64,000 nt of DNA from Paramecium sonneborni (GCA_905182985.1 CAJJDN010000080.1:323245-387244), one strand, 5' to 3'. Shown: positions 12,211 through 24,842, numbered from the stretch's first letter. Notes: a model not told the origin generated them from the sequence alone. Program-made: numbers and translations.

Positions 12211-13265
12211 TAATTGTTTTTCATTAGTGAATTTTAATTTAGTAGTTTCAATATCAACATAATCAGACAAAAATACAACTAGGAAAGGAGCTACTATGTC
12301 ATTCATTCCTTAGACATATCCACATGCAGGATTTCTTATATTCCATATAAACAGTATTCTTTCAAGCAAAGTTTAGATTTAAGGATTTCTAAACATTTAA
12401 GAGTCTGGTATTGTACGTTTAACATCTTCAGAAATTTATTTTAAAATCTTTTTTTCTCTTTCATCATATTGTTAATTTTGAGCAAAATAAATATCACACA
12501 TCTCAAAGTACATACTTCTTTTTCTCTCTATAATTGAAAACTAAAATGTCTATTATCCAAAATACATTTGCATCTCTATTTGGAGATTAATATTTTAATA
12601 AAAGTCTCCATACAACACTTCTAAGTTCACTAGGCACTCCTGACCAAGATAAATGAATTAGTTCATTTATAGGTATTATATTTTAATGTAATAAATCTTT
12701 AAACTTTTCTATCATTACTACAAAAAGATATACAAATTTTTGAACCATCTTCTCTATCAGTTTCTCTATTGCATGATTTGTATTCTTCATTTCTGTTATA
12801 AAGAGTGGCAATATTTACTTTCTAAATTGATAACATAATAATATTTAATATAAGTATTTTCATATTTTTTCATTTCTTAGTAGCACTTAATTGTAAATTA
12901 CGGTTTCCAACATCCTTAAAGTCGATTACTCTAATTACATGTTTTCAAATAATATTTCATATTCTCTCTTATGTGGTCTTTATAACTGTCTTGCTTATTA
13001 TTAAATCATTATTTCTCTTAATTCATCACCTAATTATTCAAATTACTAATTTAATTCCTAATCATTCAAGTTTTATATTTATTCTTTTGTTATTTTGATT
13101 ATTATCATATTTGTAATATTAGTCTTTTAAATCATTTCAAATAGTTTTTGGACTTTCATTAATCTTTCCATTGTAACATTATCTGTCTTTATTAATTCCA
13201 ACATAATTTTCAATAGTAAATAAACTAATTTGAATTTTATATCAAATATCTTTACTTTACCTTCC
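12211..13265. repeat. Second copy of the exact 1,055-bp direct duplication (probable assembly artefact)
   Basis: This copy is contiguous with the kinase gene, whose coding sequence crosses it intact. Its left 660 bp repeat the 5' part of the TBC gene, which is cut off at the N and therefore not a second gene. Confidence 0.95.
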
Positions 13266-14439
13266 TAAAAAACTCTACTTTAATCTTTCAATATTAATGT
13301 TATTTAGTAATTATTTTATGAAAACCTTAGTTTCTTTAAGAATTTTTCACAAAGTTTTATAACATTATCAATATTTTAACACACATTTAACATATCTCTA
13401 ATATTTTCTATAATTTCGTTTCTCTCTATCCAAAATTAACCAAACTAATAACTTAATTATTCATTTATTGTTAATGATAAAGGAATCCTAATATCACTTA
13501 TTTCTCCTGAATTCATTCTCTTAGATATAAATCGTATACTCTTTTTAAAACTATCATTTTTCCCTTCATTAATCCAAATATGTTCAAATAATTCTTAATA
13601 ACTTATTCTCTTTTTAGAATCTACTTAAAGCATCTTTGAAAATAAATCTCTCAATTCTTAAGAAATCTATATCTTAGCTGGATATATAACCTTTTATTTT
13701 AATTATTATATATACTTCTTATTTTTATACTATCTCTGAAAATTATTTAAGTGATGTTTTTTATGTAATAAATTATTACAAATAGCTATTACCAAAAGTC
13801 ATGATATATAAAATCATTCCTAAAGACCAAATATCACATTTTTCATCATATTCTCCCTTTCCACATATTATTTCAGGAGCCATTGTAATCGGAGTCCCAC
13901 AATATGATTACATTTAATTATCAAAATCTCTTGCAAAACCAAAATCACCTAATTTTATTATCCACTCCTAATTTATATAAATATTTGCAAGTTTAATATC
14001 TCTGTGTACTACTTTCTATTGATATAAATATTTTATTCCTCCAATTATTTATTAAAATATTGCTTTTACCTCTTCTTCTGAAAATTTATTTTTTTTAAAT
14101 AATATTTCTAAATCACCATTACTACAATACTCAAAAATAATATAAATATATTTGTCAGCCTTAAAACTATCATACAATTCAACTATATTTTTATCTTTCA
14201 ACCTCTTGCAAATTTCTATTTCTTTTTCAATCATTTAATATTATCTCTTATCTTATATAAAATCAAGGTCAAACTTTGAAATGTTGATTTCCTTAATCGC
14301 TACTTATCTTTTAAAGTTATCATCCCATCCTAAATACACTATTCCAAAAGCCCCCTTAAAATATCTAAATATAACTTACACTTCCTATTACTTTTTAAAA
14401 GTAGTATTGATTTATTTTCTTAAAATGCTATTCTTACAT
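12860..14439 (-). CDS. Serine/threonine protein kinase, ULK/Unc-51-like, 509 aa
   Basis: ATG at 14439, introns 14355..14379 and 13691..13715 (25 nt each), TGA at 12860. The kinase domain is complete: glycine loop VIGSGAFGIVY (the first intron falls inside it), lysine in QVAIKEI, catalytic loop VVHRDIKLANI, DFG in KLGDFGFAR, activation-segment end CGTPITMAPEII and a terminal KKRISYQELFEHIW helix. The MAPE form resembles ULK-type kinases, and ciliates have many of these. The 240-residue C-terminal part is helical and charged, without a named domain. The protein should be active, as all catalytic residues are present. Its stop is close to, or overlaps, the start of the TBC gene. Confidence 0.93.
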
Positions 14440-15299
14440 ATAAATTTAATTAATATTAATAATTATGTTAAATTTATATAAGGGCTAGAGATTTTAGATG
14501 TTATGCAAATATTTTAATTAATGTATGTGTTAAAAAACTAAATAATATCTATTTATTTTCTGGATTGTATATTTTTCAATTTATATATACTTATATATAT
14601 TATTATTCTTATTTAATTCTAATATTTTTATTATAAAAGATACTTAAAATAGAAATCATATTGTATATCCTTCTAAGTTGAAAATAAAGTAATAATCTAT
14701 TGATTTACATATATGTGATAAGATTTTATTCTTGATCAAGAATTTTACATGATCATATTAAAAAATGAGATATTGTTAAAATATTTAATACAATCTTTTA
14801 AGCAAAATATCATCAGATTCTGAGCATAATCATTTATTAAACTTTAAATATTTTGTTATCTTTAAAGAAAAAGTAAAAAAAAAGAAAAGAACCTGAAAAA
14901 AATTTTTGAAAATTAAAAACAATCATATTGTATTTTTTCATAAAATATAAAATAGTGAATGAATAAAATTTAAAGATCTTTATGTCTAAGATAATTACTT
15001 TGATTATTTGTTAAAATTTAGTCAATATGATATTTGATTGGATTGTAATTCAAATTTGAATTCTATGATGTAATGTTTTTGAATAATATGAAGAAATAGT
15101 ATTGAAATGAAGAAAAAAGAGTAGCAGCATATTTTTGATAAATTTGGTTGTAAAATTTGAATAATATATATGAATAATACTTCATATATTTATATATTTA
15201 AATAAATTTAGATTTATTGAAATATATTGTATTTTGCTATATTTAAGTGTGATCATTGATTTGGGAAACAAATAAGAATTTAAATTTTTAAATATCTAA
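14440..15299. other. Intergenic stretch, about 0.86 kb
   Basis: I see no coding frame or RNA gene. The segment is extremely AT-rich, with runs of A near 14870-14900 and an ATAT tract near 15170-15220. It should contain the divergent promoters of the kinase (minus) and the 14-3-3 gene (plus). Confidence 0.5.
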
Positions 15300-16105
15300 A
15301 TGAGCACAAGAGAAGAACTTATCTATATGACTAAATTGACAGAATAGACAGAGAGATTTGAAGATATGGTGAATTACATCAAATAAGTGGTTCAAAATGG
15401 CTAAGAGTTGTCTATTGAAGAGAGAAACCTTCTTTCTGTTGCTTACAAAAATAGTATCGGTGGAAGAAGAACAGCTTGGAGAGTCTTATCCAGCATTGAA
15501 AACAAAGAAGAAGGAAAAGTAAGAAATAAAATTTAAATTTTAGGCTCAATCCCAACCTGCCTCATAAAAGAATCTTGTGTTGATTAGAAGCTATAAGAAA
15601 AAGATTGAAGAAGAGCTTAATCAATATTGTCATGATATCTTGAATTTGATCGACAGCCATTTGATCAAAACAGCTTCAACTCCTGAAGCCAAAGTTTTCT
15701 TCCACAAGATGAAGGGAGACTATCACAGATACATTTCTGAATATGCTTCTGGTGATTAACATAAGAAGGCTGCTGATGGTGCTCTTGCCGCTTATTAAGC
15801 TGCTTCAAATGTTGCTAATTCAGAATTAAAAACTACAAATCCAATCAGATTAGGACTCGCTTTGAATTTTTCAGTTTTCTACTATGAAGTCTTAAACGAT
15901 GCTGCCAAGGCATGTTAATTAGCTAAATCAGTAATTCAATCTTATTAATCTCTTATAGGCTTTTGATGATGCTATTGCTGATATTGAATAAATTTAAGAA
16001 GATCAATACAAAGATGCAACTACCATCATGTAATTAATTAGAGATAATTTAACATTATGGACCTCAGAACTTGATGATGAAGGTGGTAACGTTGAAAACC
16101 TTTGA
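15300..16105 (+). CDS. 14-3-3 protein, 250 aa
   Basis: ATG 15300, introns 15519..15543 (25 nt) and 15931..15958 (28 nt), TGA at 16103-16105. The signature is unmistakable: [35 protein letters not shown], and the C-terminal [19 protein letters not shown]. The phosphopeptide pocket residues (the Lys of AYKN, the Arg of GGRRTAWR and the RY of KGDYHRY) are kept. 14-3-3 proteins form dimers that bind phosphoserine/threonine motifs in signalling partners. It is complete and close to the usual family length. Codon use is less AT-biased than in its neighbours, as expected for a highly expressed gene. Confidence 0.98.
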
Positions 16106-16221
16106 GAAGGTTATCATTTATGATATATATATATATATATAATTATATATAAAAGAAACATATAAAATAAAATATTGTTATTGCATATAATTAATTTTAA
16201 AAAATAATAAAAAACAAGAGG

Positions 16222-16907
16222 TCAACAATTACATTACTATTATTTTTCATTTTCATCTACTTTTTTTGAAGTTAAGAATTTAGGTTTGATCATCTCTCCA
16301 TCTATTCCTCCTTACTATAACAGATCCAAAACTTTTAAAGTGATTTGAAAAAATGCATCGTTAACTTAATGACCAGTTGTTGCACTTGTCTCTATATATT
16401 AAACATCATTCTCCTAACAAAATTATATCGCAGATTATTAGGAAATCACTCTTATGTGATAAATTTAATTTTACCTTTCTTTTTCTAGATCTATTTTATT
16501 TCCTATAATAATAATTTAAATAGATGGTTTAGAAAAATCTCTGGCATGTTTTATCCACTCTTTAAGAGCCTCAAAAGAGTCTGAACTATTGTACTGTATA
16601 TTTGTACTTAGTAACATCAAATACAATTAATGCTCCTAATGCTCCTCTATAGTAACCCTTTGTTAAAGCTCGATATCTCTCTTAGCCAGCGGTATCCCAT
16701 AATTACATTTTAATTCTCTTTTATTTCACTTAAATTATCTTGGCAGAAAATTCAACTCCTAATGTTTGCTTAACATTTTAAATTTCTTAATTCATCTAAT
16801 TAATTACATGTCCCATGAATATAATGATGAAGGAGACTTGTTTTACCACAATTACCATTTCCAATAATGATGAATTTGAACACATAATCACATTATTCTT
16901 CAGTCAT
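16222..16907 (-). CDS. Rab-family small GTPase, 205 aa
   Basis: Three short introns (22, 22 and 24 nt) give 205 aa from ATG 16907 to TGA 16222. All five G motifs are present: P-loop GNGNCGKTS, effector region QTLGVEF, switch II WDTAGQERYR, GNKIDLE and ETSATTGH. The C-terminus ends Cys-Asn-Cys after a Gln run, a CXC motif for double geranylgeranylation. The QQQ before it is written with TAA/TAG codons, so the prenylation signal exists only under the ciliate code. Sequence around the switches resembles Rab4/Rab14-type proteins, but I do not assign a subfamily. It should act in vesicle traffic. Confidence 0.96.
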
Positions 16908-17271
16908 TTTTACAAAAAATATATTATTAGATAAATTATTACAAAAACAACCAATAAAATAAGATATTCATCCATAAAATAATATATAAACATTTTTATT
17001 CATACATTAAAATGATTTCTTCTAATCTAAAACCTTTTAAAAAATGATATATTTTCTATAAAATGAGTAATGATTATTTTCAAGAAATATAAAATATAAT
17101 TCATTTATATTTATTTTTATAACCTCATTTCACATTTTATTATTCATAAGTGGTTAGATCTTGAATAATTTAGTTTTAGGAGAAAAAAATAATTAAATCA
17201 GACATTAGATAAATTATATGAATAATAATTTGAGTTTTAAATTTATATTGATATTTAATTATTCCTTAAAT
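16908..17271. other. Intergenic stretch, about 360 bp
   Basis: Very AT-rich, with no gene seen. It lies between the divergent Rab and RING genes and should contain both promoters. Confidence 0.5.
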
Positions 17272-17883
17272 ATGAACGAGTAAGATGATGAAATACTTGT
17301 TGAAGAGATCTTATGCTGTTAAAACGATGATGATATAAAAAGTCTTGTTGATTCTCAGTGTTTAGATATAATTGGAAACTCTTTGTAAGATTAATTAAAA
17401 TTGGCACATAAACAACTTTTTCGAGTTATTAGAATATTTAGAGAATTTTTGAATTCAAGTCCAAATTAATTTATGGAGTTAAAAATAAAGAAAGAACAGA
17501 ATTAAGTTTTGTAATAGAATTACTTAATAATTCATCATGAGTTGTAAAGAAACAAAAATAGAGTAAAGCAAATTGAAGAAATAAATAGTGAACTTAAACT
17601 TTAAATAAAATTATACGAAGGAGATTTTGAGACAATTAGATAATCAAGTTTTGAAGATATAAAAAAAGTGGAAGATTAATTAGTTAAAACAACTAACTAA
17701 ATTTCTCTTTATAAAAATTCACTGATTTAAAAGTTTTGTGTAATATGTCTCTAAAAGGAATATTGTATATTACTGAAACCTTGTGGACATATTTGTGTTT
17801 GTGAAGAGTGTTCAAAAAAGATTGAGCATTGTCCTATTGATAGACTCAAAATTTTTAAAATGAAGAAAATTTACTTATCATGA
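17272..17883 (+). CDS. RING-type zinc-finger protein, 203 aa (probable E3 ubiquitin ligase)
   Basis: A single exon from ATG 17272 to TGA 17883. The last 55 residues form a C3HC4 RING: CVIC, then a Leu-Lys-PCGH-I-CVCEEC core and CPIDR at the end, which is the compact form used by BIRC/MUL1-type ligases. The first 140 residues are acidic and helical, with coiled-coil character (RNKNRVKQIEEINSELKL region), and may mediate dimerisation. No membrane segment is visible. All eight zinc ligands are present. The substrate is unknown. Confidence 0.88.
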
Positions 17884-20092
17884 TTTATAAGAATTTATTA
17901 TGCTCATATAGATTTTCATTAGTTTATTAATATTTATTATCATCTATCGCAGGTTATTTGTTAAAAATATGAAAATCCTATTTTTTTAACTTTTTAGAAG
18001 AAATAACATTATAATTAGTTACTTATATAATATAAAGATAAAGTCAAAACTTTTGCTTAATAAAATAAATAATAAATTAAGATGAATAATATCAGCAAGA
18101 GAAAGATTTAAATTTAATCTAAAATTAGTTGTATATTTTTAAATCTATAATATAAAAATAAAAATTTTAAATAGATAGCAAGAAAAAGATAAGAAGAGAA
18201 GTGCTGCAATTTAATATATTTAAATTCTATATGTATATCTTTTATTTTTCTCAATATATTTATGATTTTCAAATTTATCTAAATATTAATTTAATTTAAT
18301 TTTATTAAATATCAATTTCAGAAAACAAATAAAATTATGGATTTCAGTGTTTATTCTAAATATATTAAATTAACGACATGAATATATAATTGATTATTTA
18401 TTCTTCTCAATGAAACTTCTTCTTTCTAGTACAGAAATCATTCAAAAAACAATTATTTTAAAAATAAGTATTTAAATAATATTTGATAAATTAGTTTTAA
18501 GAAAGTTAGCTAAGATTAATCTAAAATAGATTGTCTAATCCTAAGTCGATTATTAAAGTGATTAATTCAATGGTTATAAATATATTGGATTATAAATAAG
18601 AAGTTTAATCATAAATCACTGTTTCGATGATCAAGATTATGATTCCAAGTGAATTGATCCTCATAAATATCATTCACTTTTTAAGGAATAGGTGTGAATT
18701 ATGAAAATTTCATAGAGAGTCTTTATTTACTGGTAATTGACTCAAATAAGAAAGCTTCAAACTTTTTTACTTCTGGTGATGACATCATTTATTCAATTTC
18801 CTATGATTGATTTCTTTAATTAGACCTATCAGATTTTGAGTTTAAATCTTTCGTGGATTAAGTGAGTTTTAGCTTCATTTTATTCATTAGTAATTTATTT
18901 TGCCTATATTTATTCTAAAAATAAAATTAATTAGACAAAATTTTGCACTGGAAGTAATAAAATCAACCTAAATTAATAAAGGTGATGTAAATCAAAATCA
19001 AGTGTTCTCTAAAGTATTTTGTGTTACCATAATAATCAAAAATATATTACTTTCTGTTTATATTTTTGATTAATTTAAATAAATCTGTTATGAAGCAATA
19101 CAATAATTATGTTCCATTTTTGAGACTAACAGATTGATTATTAGATAATTCAACTCCTATCGGAAATTAAACTTGAGACAATGATTAAAATGAAAGCCAA
19201 AGCTATTATATAATTCAAATATTCTAAATGGGTTTAAAATAAAAATAGATAATCATATAAAATACTCTGCTCTACTTTAAAAGTGTTTTACTTTAATACA
19301 TCAAGAAATACGCAAAACTTCAAAAATAAGTTTGAGGCCAGTGAAAGAAGGAGATAAAAATAAGCAAAATCTTAAAAAACCATTAATTCAAGCCTAATCA
19401 CCTCAGTAATCAAAAATCAGCAAATTATTGGTAACAATGTAAATTTAGGGTGTACCTACAAAGAATCCAAACGTTAAGTAAGGTAATGAATATTTATTAT
19501 AAATAGTTCTTGTACATAAAAATTATAGGGTTTTCTATCATAGAATTAGTTTACTTATTGATAATATTAAAATTATTGAAAATTTCAGATGTAATTTAAT
19601 GATGATAATATGAATTTCATAAATCTGCAAAATATCTAAATCTTAGGATTTTTATCTATATATAGAGTAAAATGATATAAAATGATTGAAAAAAAACAGA
19701 ATAATTTAAGTTTTAAATTTACACTGAAAGCACAAAAATAAATGATTATGATGATAGTTTTTGCCATTTATTAACTAATTATTAAAAAGCAAAATAAATA
19801 AAAATGATTGGAATAATAGTATCAATAAAGATGGATCAAATTTATGAGTAAAATAAAATAGTAGAGCCATAAGCTTTAAAAGGATATAAAAAGATTTTAT
19901 TAATAAAGTGAAAATGAGTAAAATGTAATTATTTGTAAATTACAATTTATATCAAATAATATAAGGAGCTTAGTTCTATAATCAATAGAAATCAACTTTT
20001 AAGATATATTGAAATTCTCTCATTCATTTCTCATCAACTAATAAATTACATGTTAATTTTCCATATGAATATAAAGAATAAATTATATATAT
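17884..20092. other. About 2.2 kb with only gene fragments
   Basis: No intact gene is visible. Short plus-strand stretches look coding but are broken by TGA and frame changes: near 18640-18720 (MIKIMIPSELILINIIHFL), near 19330-19490 (a basic segment LRPVKEGDKNKQNLKKPL with SPQQSK) and near 19740-19910 (VEPQALKGYKKILL). They may be remains of one or more lost genes, possibly including a relative of the basic, Ser/Pro-rich protein at 20093. None can be assigned to a family. Confidence 0.4.
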
Positions 20093-20762
20093 ATGAAAAG
20101 TTCATCACCAAAAAATTAATTAGTAATTGAGAAAAGAGGTCTTAGTGAACATGTTTAAGCTACAAGTATAAACTCAGGAAGTAGAAAATCATCCATTATG
20201 ACGAAGGATGGCAGTATTTTAAAGGGAAATCTATTAGGCATTTAAAAATAAACAGAGATTAATAACTCTTAACTCAAGAAGATTTCAAGTGCTGGAAAAT
20301 TACTGATACCCAAAAGTTAATATTTTATGTAAATTTTTAGATGATTAACAATAATAAAAATAAAAACGATTTTCATCAAAAGAAGGAGATGGATAAAATG
20401 TAATTAGATCAGGTTATTTATATAAATAAATTTCTCCAAAAGTAACTATGTAAGAAGATAAAATGAACGTTGTATTTGTTCAGGAACTTAATAAATATTA
20501 AATAAATAATGAACCGACATCACCAAAATCACCAAAATTAACAGATACTCATTTATTTATGCATGAAATGACATAAAATGGATTTTAATTAAAAGGACCA
20601 TAATCACCTCCTTCTCATGATATTCTTGCAAATGGTTAATTAAAAAATAAGATACCCAAAAGTGTTTTAAGTCATCATCCAAACCCAATAACAGCTTCTG
20701 GAAAGAAGGTTAATGAATCAAAAATTACCAAGCAACATCAAAATACAGTAACCTACTATTGA
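20093..20762 (+). CDS. Hypothetical basic Ser/Lys/Gln-rich protein, 214 aa
   Basis: ATG 20093, one 25-nt intron (20316..20340), TGA at 20760-20762. The protein is low-complexity, basic and apparently unstructured, with repeated short Ser-Pro sites (SSSPK, PTSPKSPKL, PQSPPSH) that could be phosphorylated by proline-directed kinases. It has no membrane segment and no domain I recognise. The clean intron and consistent frame support a real gene. Function is unknown; a cytoskeletal or regulatory role would be guesswork. Confidence 0.65.
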
Positions 20763-20909
20763 AAATGATTTGTAAATAGATTAAACAACTTTTTTCTATT
20801 ATTATGCTTTCTTATTTTAATTTATTTTTATTGATTCAATTAATATTTACTACAATTATTAATTGAATTGTTTACTTTTTACATTCAATTATAAAATATA
20901 TTATTATTT

Positions 20910-21707
20910 ATGTTATTCGTTTCTGCAGTGTAAAATGCATTGAGCTCTCCTAAATATAAATCAGCAGAAAAATAATCAAAGAAATAAAAATCATTTATTG
21001 ATAGTGAATAATTAACTACTCTATTGTAATTAGAAGCTGTTTTTCACGAAAGAATTTATAGTATTGATCATGTTACAAAACTGCTTGAAATTTATAATTA
21101 TTTAGTAGAATAATTAGAACCTAATTTATAATCCTTAAAAGATTACTTCATAGAAAAAATGGAATTTTTATTGAGCAGACCCGAAACTATTTAATTAATG
21201 ATGGATAATGATGAAAGATCAACAGATCTTTAAAATAGATTTACTACCTTGATAAATACTTAAGCTCTTGATTAACTTAAAATTGATGAAGAATAAAGAT
21301 TTAATCGGCCTTTTTTACAATAAAATTCTGATTCCAATTCTAAAATGAGATTTAGTGTGTTTAAAAAGCATTAAGCTAAAGAAAAGGAAATTTGTATGGA
21401 GGTTTAAGAAAGAAAATAAGATTAAAAAGTTGATATGAATTATCTTTTATAAGAGTATGATTAGATTTCAAAAGAATATGATTCTGTAATTAAAAAATAA
21501 CTTCAAGATTAAAATAATACTATCAATCAAAGAATGGCTAATAGAAAAAATAAGAAAAAACGAACAAAATAATCTAATTCATAAGATAACAGAAAAACAT
21601 CTATAATGAATCCTGTTAGAACCACTCTTTCAAAATGGAAGTTAATGACAGAAATTTAAGAGAGTGCTCAATTTTGGCGTCAATCAATAAATAAGATAAA
21701 GAAATGA
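20910..21707 (+). CDS. Hypothetical coiled-coil protein, 265 aa
   Basis: A single exon from ATG 20910 to TGA 21707. After a short basic N-terminus comes a conserved-looking helical segment (ERIYSIDHVTKLLEIYNYLVEQLEP) and then a charged coiled-coil region with heptad-like Leu/Ile spacing and a Lys/Arg block (NRKNKKKRTKQ) near residue 225. No enzyme motif or membrane helix is seen. The downstream gene is convergent, with 117 bp between stops. I do not recognise the family. Confidence 0.75.
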
Positions 21708-21824
21708 TATGACTTAATTTTATAAATTTCTATAAATTATATATTCAGCAAGTTAATTTGATTTAAGATTCCATTATTATTAATTTTTATCCTACTTTTG
21801 TTCTCCTAGAAGTCTTACTTCTGC

Positions 21825-22968
21825 TCAAATTTCCTTATTCTACATAAAATCATAAATACCTTTCTATTTAACTTATTAACTATTTTCTTATGAACTATTT
21901 TTTGAAATACTTTAACTAACTAAACCTCTTTTTCTATCTTACACAGAGATATTTTATATTATATCTTGTATATTTGAAAGAGAGTTATTTTTGCTTTTTG
22001 ATTGTTTTACATAGCTTCTATTGCCATCCTTTTATTAAATTACTTTTAATAGATCCTTATTTGCTGAATTACCATAATTAATGATGTTATAGTAATTTTA
22101 TTTCAAGGATTATTAAGATTTTATAGGAATCTCATTATCATCAGTTTTTGTACCTTTGTATTATTATTTTTAATTTCCTTTATATTCTGAAAAAGATTTT
22201 TCAATCTTTTAGTCTAATTTTATAAGTATCATCTACTTTATAATTGAAATAATTAAGTGATTGGCTGTTAAGGTACTTTAGAATTTGGTTTTAATTAGTC
22301 TCTTTGACTAACATCTGAAGATTTTTTTATGTTCTCCTTTTCTAGACCATTTATTATTTATTTTAAACATATAACTTCATTTTTTAGTTTCTATTAGACT
22401 TCATGATATGTTTAATTTTCTCTTTTTAAATTCTATCTAATTTTGAATATTTTACACTAATTAACTATTTGGTTGTATTGAATAATTCAACTCTATTAGC
22501 TTCACTTTCATCTAATTTAGTTTAAATTGATTCAGCATATAATTTAAGTTATTATTCAATCTAAAATAAAAGTTATTTTTACTCTTATGTGATTTCGTAT
22601 TTCTACTTCATACTTTATCATTGTTTATTCCAATTTTTCATATTCTTCTTCTGTTCTGATATTATATGTTTATGATAAGTTAGGATCTACTTGATTTTCT
22701 AATTTGCTTAATAAGAAATTAATTTAACTACTTACGATATTTTTTTTTCTAATTTTATCATCATATTAGTAAATACTGCCTTTATTATTCCTATTAGATG
22801 GGACAAATTTTCATAATCTTTCAGTTCTTCTTGTATTTAATTAAGTTCTTCCCTAGTATTAATAAATTTTTCAGCATTTAGTAATATTCTCTCTAAAAGG
22901 TCTTTGAGATTATTTTCTAGTTGTCTTTCATTAATGCTTTCCTAAAATAAATTAGATTCCTAATTCAT
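21825..22968 (-). CDS. Hypothetical coiled-coil protein with Gln-rich tail, about 350 aa
   Basis: From ATG 22968 the frame reaches TGA at 21825 if four short introns are removed (29, 22, 29 and 23 nt, all GT...AG). The first 200 residues are a strong coiled coil (RQLENNLKDLLERILL, EELNQIQEELKDYENL, LKNEVICLKQIINGLEKE); the rest is Ser/Asn/Gln-rich and disordered. The intron choices are inferred from frame continuity. The 29-nt intron near 22450 has a competing 21-nt alternative that breaks the coiled coil. Such proteins are common in ciliate cytoskeleton, but no specific function can be assigned. Confidence 0.7.
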
Positions 22969-23321
22969 TAACAGTAATTTAATAAAAATATTATATTCAA
23001 AATTTTTAAGGTTAGCTTACCCAAGATTAATTGAGTAAAATTCTATTTTATAATATTGTTTGATCGGTAAAAACTATTAAATATATAAATTTGTTATCTT
23101 TTTAAATAAAAATTAGAGTTGCTGATATAATTTTTAATTCTAGAAGAAAATAACAACTTTAATTTATTTATATGAAATTTAATAAGTTTTAAAGGAAAAT
23201 TTCAAATAATAATATAAATATATTTTGAAAATATCTTTTCATACTGCATACTGCAATAAATAAGTGAAACAAAAATATAGATAGAAATAATCTGAATTGA
23301 TAGATAAATATTTGATTAATT
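22969..23321. other. Intergenic stretch, about 350 bp
   Basis: No coding frame or known element is seen. It separates two minus-strand genes and should contain the promoter of the coiled-coil gene and the 3' region of the next. Confidence 0.5.
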
Positions 23322-23954
23322 TCATTATTGTGATGACTTTCTTTTTGCTTATTATTAGGGAATAGAAAGTGAATGTTATGAACTTCCTTTTCTGATTGAA
23401 AAATTAATATTGTTTTTAAATTTTTCAACAATAGTATTAATTTTTTATGCTTCTTCTTCGAATGACACTGCTAAGATTGGAAAAGCTGATTAGAAATCTT
23501 CATCAGGTTTAAGGTCAGTTAAAATAACATTAGATAATTTCGACATTAATTAGTTGATTGTCGCAGCAAATTTTCGATCATTATAAATAAGATAATAATC
23601 TGATTCATCAATTCTTTTAATGATCTGTTATTCTCTCATAACTCTCTTAACATTATTTTGAATGATAATAGAAATATTTTATTTGATTACAATACATGTA
23701 TTAATTTTATCTCTTGTTAATTATGGAAGTTAATCTAGATTACCAACAAGATCAAGAAACATTGAGAATCTTTTAAAGAGCTTCATAAGATCTTATACCA
23801 TTTATTCTAAGTTAGAATCATTTTTGATTTCTAAAGGAAGAGATTATCCTGCTAAAGATGTGGCTTCGAGACATGGTTAATTATTTGTTTTAAATTCTTC
23901 TTTTTATTTTTGAGTTTTTGAATTAGGTTTTCTGGCAGAACAGACTGGACCCAT
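23322..23954 (-). CDS. Hypothetical protein with N-myristoylation-like start, 210 aa
   Basis: A single exon from ATG 23954 to TGA 23322. The N-terminus is Met-Gly-Pro-Val-Cys-Ser-Ala-Arg-Lys: Gly2, Ser6 and nearby basic residues resemble a myristoylation site, and Cys5 could be palmitoylated, although Pro3 is unfavourable. The middle is helical (LMKLFKRFSMFLDLVGNLDQL), followed by a possible small domain with ESDYYLIYNDRKFAATINQL, and a Ser/Gln-rich tail. No catalytic motif is seen. Membrane attachment is inferred from the start alone. Confidence 0.75.
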
Positions 23955-24089
23955 TTTAATATATTATTCAACTTAAATTTAATAATTTAAGAATAAAAGT
24001 GGAAATTAATTTTAGTAGGAAAGAGTGTCAGCTTAAAATGCATGAAAATATAATTGATATTTATATAAATTTATTAAAAATAAAGAAGG

Positions 24090-24749
24090 ATGTCCATCGT
24101 AACTAGATTTGCTTCTTATTTTATTAAGAGTAGAGTCATTAATTATTCATGTATGTATTAGTAGAGATCAATTATTCAATAGTATAAGTGGATAGAATAA
24201 TGACTGAGATGTGTAAGGCTGGATTTTAAGACCCTGAAGAAGGATTCTTAGAAAGAGATCCTATGACATACTATGAATGCAGATTTTATTCTCATATTGC
24301 TAGAAATTGGACACCTAGATTAGAATCATTGTAATTAGATATATCATTTAGTTAGTGAAGTGAACTAATATGAATTGGCAAAATAGAAATTTATTCAATT
24401 TGAGAATTTATACTCATTCATTCTTTAATTGCATAGATTAACATGGGAATATAGATCTCTATATTTGGAATTGACTAAAGAAATTGCCACTCATAACACT
24501 TGGTTTAGAAGTGAAAATACAACGCTTACATATGAACATCATTTAGAAGAAGCTATTAATAAATATATTAATCTCTTAGATCAATTAAAAGAGTATCCTT
24601 TATGGTAAGAGAGAATTAAAGAAGAAATTGGATATTATTTACATCTTATTTACAACTCTACAACACATTCAAGTTAAAGTAAAGAATTATTTGCTAAATT
24701 TGTATATCTTTCATTTTATTTTTAGGATAAATTATATTTCTTCAAATGA
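24090..24749 (+). CDS. Hypothetical protein, about 200 aa, aromatic-rich
   Basis: ATG 24090 with introns 24123-24180 region (32 nt) and near 24330-24355 (25 nt) gives 200 codons to TGA at 24747-24749. The N-terminus (MSIVTRFASYFIKSR) is basic and lacks acidic residues, as in a mitochondrial presequence. The rest is helical, with many Tyr, Trp and Glu (TYYECRFYSHIARNW, HRLTWEYRSLYLELTKEIA). A further stretch starting near 24700 (24 nt, GTA...TAG, no TGA) could be either exon or intron, changing the product by eight residues. I do not recognise the family. Confidence 0.65.
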
Positions 24750-24842
24750 TAGCAATCCAATGAAATATATGTTAGTATTTACACACATATATATATTTGT
24801 TCTACCATTTTTATTATTATTATTTTATAAACATTTTTTTTA

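Noticed and set aside
12211..12873. Apparent second, truncated TBC gene
   Set aside because: It is identical to the first copy and ends at the N; explained by unmerged contig ends.
15160..15230. ATAT-rich tract upstream of the 14-3-3 gene as a specific promoter element
   Set aside because: Similar tracts occur throughout this AT-rich DNA, so nothing marks it as regulatory.
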